In this document: one piece after another, positions 62,230 through 64,000 of the stretch
How the letters are laid out: each line of letters opens with the position of its first letter
Position numbering within the stretch: position 1 is the first letter of the stretch
Assembly: GCA_014526335.1 (NCBI GenBank)
Contig: JACTAT010000218.1
Span: 343,879-407,878, forward strand
DNA length: 64,000 nt
Source of the DNA: Chrysaora quinquecirrha
Taxonomy: Eukaryota; Cnidaria; Scyphozoa; Semaeostomeae; Pelagiidae
Reading direction: 5' to 3'
Notes under the pieces: model-generated
Databases searched by the model: none
Told to the model about the DNA's origin: nothing
What the model saw: the letters and a program-made list of their open reading frames with translations, nothing else
Translations under genes and position numbers: made by a program

Positions 62230-64000
62230 ATGGATTCAAAGAGGAAAGCGACGCATGATAACGACGATGGTACTTCAAACAGTAAAAGGAGGTCATACAT
62301 ATGTGATAACTGCGGCAAATCGTGCAGCAGGAAACTGAACCTCATGTATCACATGAGAATTTGTACTGGCCAGGTTGGACGAGGAAAAGAGGAGAAGAAC
62401 GAAGAAGACGAAAAACAAAAACGCTTCGATGATAAAGCATTCAAAGTAAGTTTCATATATTTAATAGTAATATATTTCACTCCCAAAGATTACATTTTTG
62501 ATGAGAATAGGTTTGATTTTGATTTATCAATCGATGTGGCGCCATCTTTTGCTTCGATTCAACCTGATTCAACCTTTGCTTTGGCGCGCTTCCCTGCTGC
62601 GATTTTCCCCGCCAAAACTCTGTGTAGTATTTTCCCACGGATGCAGCCATGGGTTTTGGTGCTTAATCAACATGCCTGGGCATGCTTTTTTTTCGATCTC
62701 TTGACCTACCAATGATTTTGATGTTTTTTCTATTCATAAATCACTTATTTACAATTTTTCAGGTTGAGAAATTAGATGTGGGCAATGAGGCTGAGCTCGA
62801 GGAATCAGTGGATGAAATAGTTGAAATCGTACAGGCTGAAGCAAAAGAGTACTATATTGCAGTAGAAGCGATATTCAAAAGAGCTGTGGATGAGAGCATC
62901 AAGACAGATCCTGCAATAGTATTTCGCTCAAAAGTTCTTTCACAGCTCAAGCATGGCCTGGACAGAGTGAAATCAAGCGTGAAAGCATCTGTAAAGAAAA
63001 TCTTGGAGGACATTGAAAATTTTGAACATGAAGGCAGCGGTTGGGTTTTCGAGAAAATCACGGAATGCAAAATTTCATTCTTTGATTATAATGCAGTGAA
63101 AGGAGGCAGTTACATTCCTACTCCAAAGAAACTTGCAAAGAAAAAGGCCGTCATAAACGTTCAGAATAATGATCAAGAATGTTTCGTTTGGTCTATTCTT
63201 GCAGCCTTGCATCCGGCTGACAGACATGCACAACGTGTTACAAAGTATGTTCAGTTTCATGACACATTGAATTTAAACGGATTGAATTTTCCCGTCAAGC
63301 TCCAGGACATTGATGTATTCGAACAAAACAACAACATTTCAGTTAATGTTTTTCTATACGACAAAGGAGTTCATGCAGCCCGAATCACAGAGAAACTAGA
63401 CGCCGTAAATCATGTAAATTTACTGTTGCTTCTTGATGAGCAAGGCAATTCCCATTACTGTTTAATCAAGTCAATGAGCAGACTGCTGTTGGAAATCAAT
63501 GTAGAAAGCTTTATTACTGCAATTATTGTTTTCACAGTTGTCAAACTCAGTATATATTGGATGAGCATGTCAAGATTTGTAAACAACATGGAAAACAAAC
63601 AACAGTTTTTCCAAAGAAATCAAATGAAAATACAAAGCCTGGGAAAGAAGCAGACAAGCTTAACTTCAATTCTTTTAAGAAGCAAATGAAGGTCCCGTTT
63701 GTGATTTATGCTGATTTTGAGTCTGCTTTAATTGAAAAAGACGATGATTCAAAATATCAAGAACATTTACCAATCAGTTTCTGATACAAAATTGTTTCAA
63801 CCGATGATCGATTCCCAGAAAAAACTGTAACATATCATGGTGTAGATTGTATTGATGTGTTTCTAAAGAAGTTGGAAGAAGAAGAAGAAATGATTCGAGA
63901 TATTTATAAACGCATTCAGCCAATGAATGATTTAACTGATGAACAAAAGCAAATCCATCAATCAGCCACAGCTTGTTGTGTCTGTAATGTGCCGTTTTCA
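62230..64000 (+). pseudogene. polB: Protein-primed DNA polymerase B, N-terminal part, partial at window end
   Basis: Exon 1 (62230-62445) starts MDSKRKATHDNDDGTSNSKR and has a C2H2-type finger (CDNCGKSCSRKLNLMYHMRI). A 317-bp GTAAGT-CAG intron leads to exon 2 at 62763 in the same phase. Exon 2 has a helical linker, then the Polinton block (FFDYNAVKGGSYIPTPKKLA, KKAVINVQNNDQECFVWSIL) and SHYCLIKSMSRLL. A one-base shift near 63490 moves the next zinc-finger-like segment (YYCNYCFHSCQTQYIL) into the next frame, which carries the exonuclease I motif VIYADFESAL. An in-frame TGA at 63782-63784 follows, and the frame stays open to the window end. The polymerase domain lies outside. Confidence 0.8.

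Larger units (their letters stand above)
49500..64000. mobile_element. Large Polinton/adintovirus-like cluster (virion genes plus polB), running off the window
   Basis: Sixteen or so compact minus-strand genes (49.5-61.4 kb) include every core Polinton function except polB: protease, capsid, penton-like, integrase and packaging ATPase. A divergent polB follows on the plus strand. Start/stop overlaps and TATA boxes give a viral look. The left boundary is not defined by a recognised terminal repeat, and the right end is outside. It could be one element of about 18 kb or more, or a virion-gene element abutting a second one that starts at the 61.5-62.05 kb repeat. Confidence 0.75.

Noticed and set aside
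1..64000. tRNA or rRNA genes
   Set aside because: No cloverleaf with the A/B box consensus or rRNA-like sequence was recognised by eye; a covariance-model scan would be needed to exclude them.

Overview
The window is eukaryotic genomic DNA built almost entirely of mobile elements. It contains AT-rich spacers, GT-AG introns, LTR and LINE retrotransposons, hAT, pogo, Tc1/mariner and Mutator-like DNA transposons, and integrated Polinton/Maverick (adintovirus-like) dsDNA elements. This mix (BEL/Pao, Ty3/gypsy, CR1/L2-like LINEs, chromodomain-integrase Polintons) fits an invertebrate animal genome. I favour a cnidarian or another early-branching metazoan, but nothing here fixes the species. I saw no convincing host single-copy gene.

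Region by region. 0-2 kb: palindromic CCCGGGTT repeats, then a three-exon RING-finger gene relic (copy 1) beside a Polinton-end-like sequence. 2-10.3 kb: LINE fragments; one LINE is split by a BEL/Pao element with two LTRs and a GAACT target duplication. 10.3-15.8 kb: unassigned ORFs, a LINE relic joining an SGNH esterase-like segment to an ORF1-like RNA-binding segment, and a 484-bp fold-back element. 15.8-19.9 kb: a hAT MITE, a Tc1/mariner MITE and a pogo-like transposon. 22-28 kb: a minus-strand Ty3/gypsy relic carrying two nested insertions, a 435-bp poly-G-ended element and a 2.5-kb Mutator-like element with a 9-bp target duplication. 28.3-29.3 kb: a minisatellite split by a solo LTR. 30.4-33.7 kb: a second gypsy relic. 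33.7-35.5 kb: a minus-strand LINE. 36.2-36.9 kb: an inverted pair of an unassigned gene.

39.4-64 kb is the most informative part and holds Polinton/adintovirus-like material. First comes an end piece with tandem repeats, the RING gene (copy 2), two small basic proteins and a membrane protein. Next is a deleted element (about 42.1-48.9 kb) with its own inverted terminal repeats, a zinc-binding protein, the C-terminal part of a major capsid protein, an adenain-type protease and the N-terminal part of protein-primed DNA polymerase B. It is interrupted by a hAT-related transposase gene whose two halves lie in opposite orientations. Last is a nearly complete minus-strand virion gene cluster (49.5-61.4 kb): membrane protein, protease, double-jelly-roll capsid protein, pVI/pVII-like basic protein, two penton-like genes, chromodomain integrase, two small core-like basic peptides, A32/FtsK-type packaging ATPase, several unassigned genes and a clear Bcl-2 family homologue. 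It diverges, across a tandem-repeat spacer (61.5-62.05 kb), from a plus-strand zinc-finger polB gene with an intron that runs off the window.

Most lesions in the large cluster are isolated: single in-frame stops, one-base shifts (two of them in A-runs), and a protease whose expected catalytic His reads Tyr. The copy is therefore young or was inactivated recently, or some shifts are assembly errors. Compact spacing, start/stop overlaps and TATA-like boxes before many genes support a viral-style transcription unit. The Bcl-2 homologue, the RING gene and the permuted order of polB relative to the virion genes are the most interesting observations.
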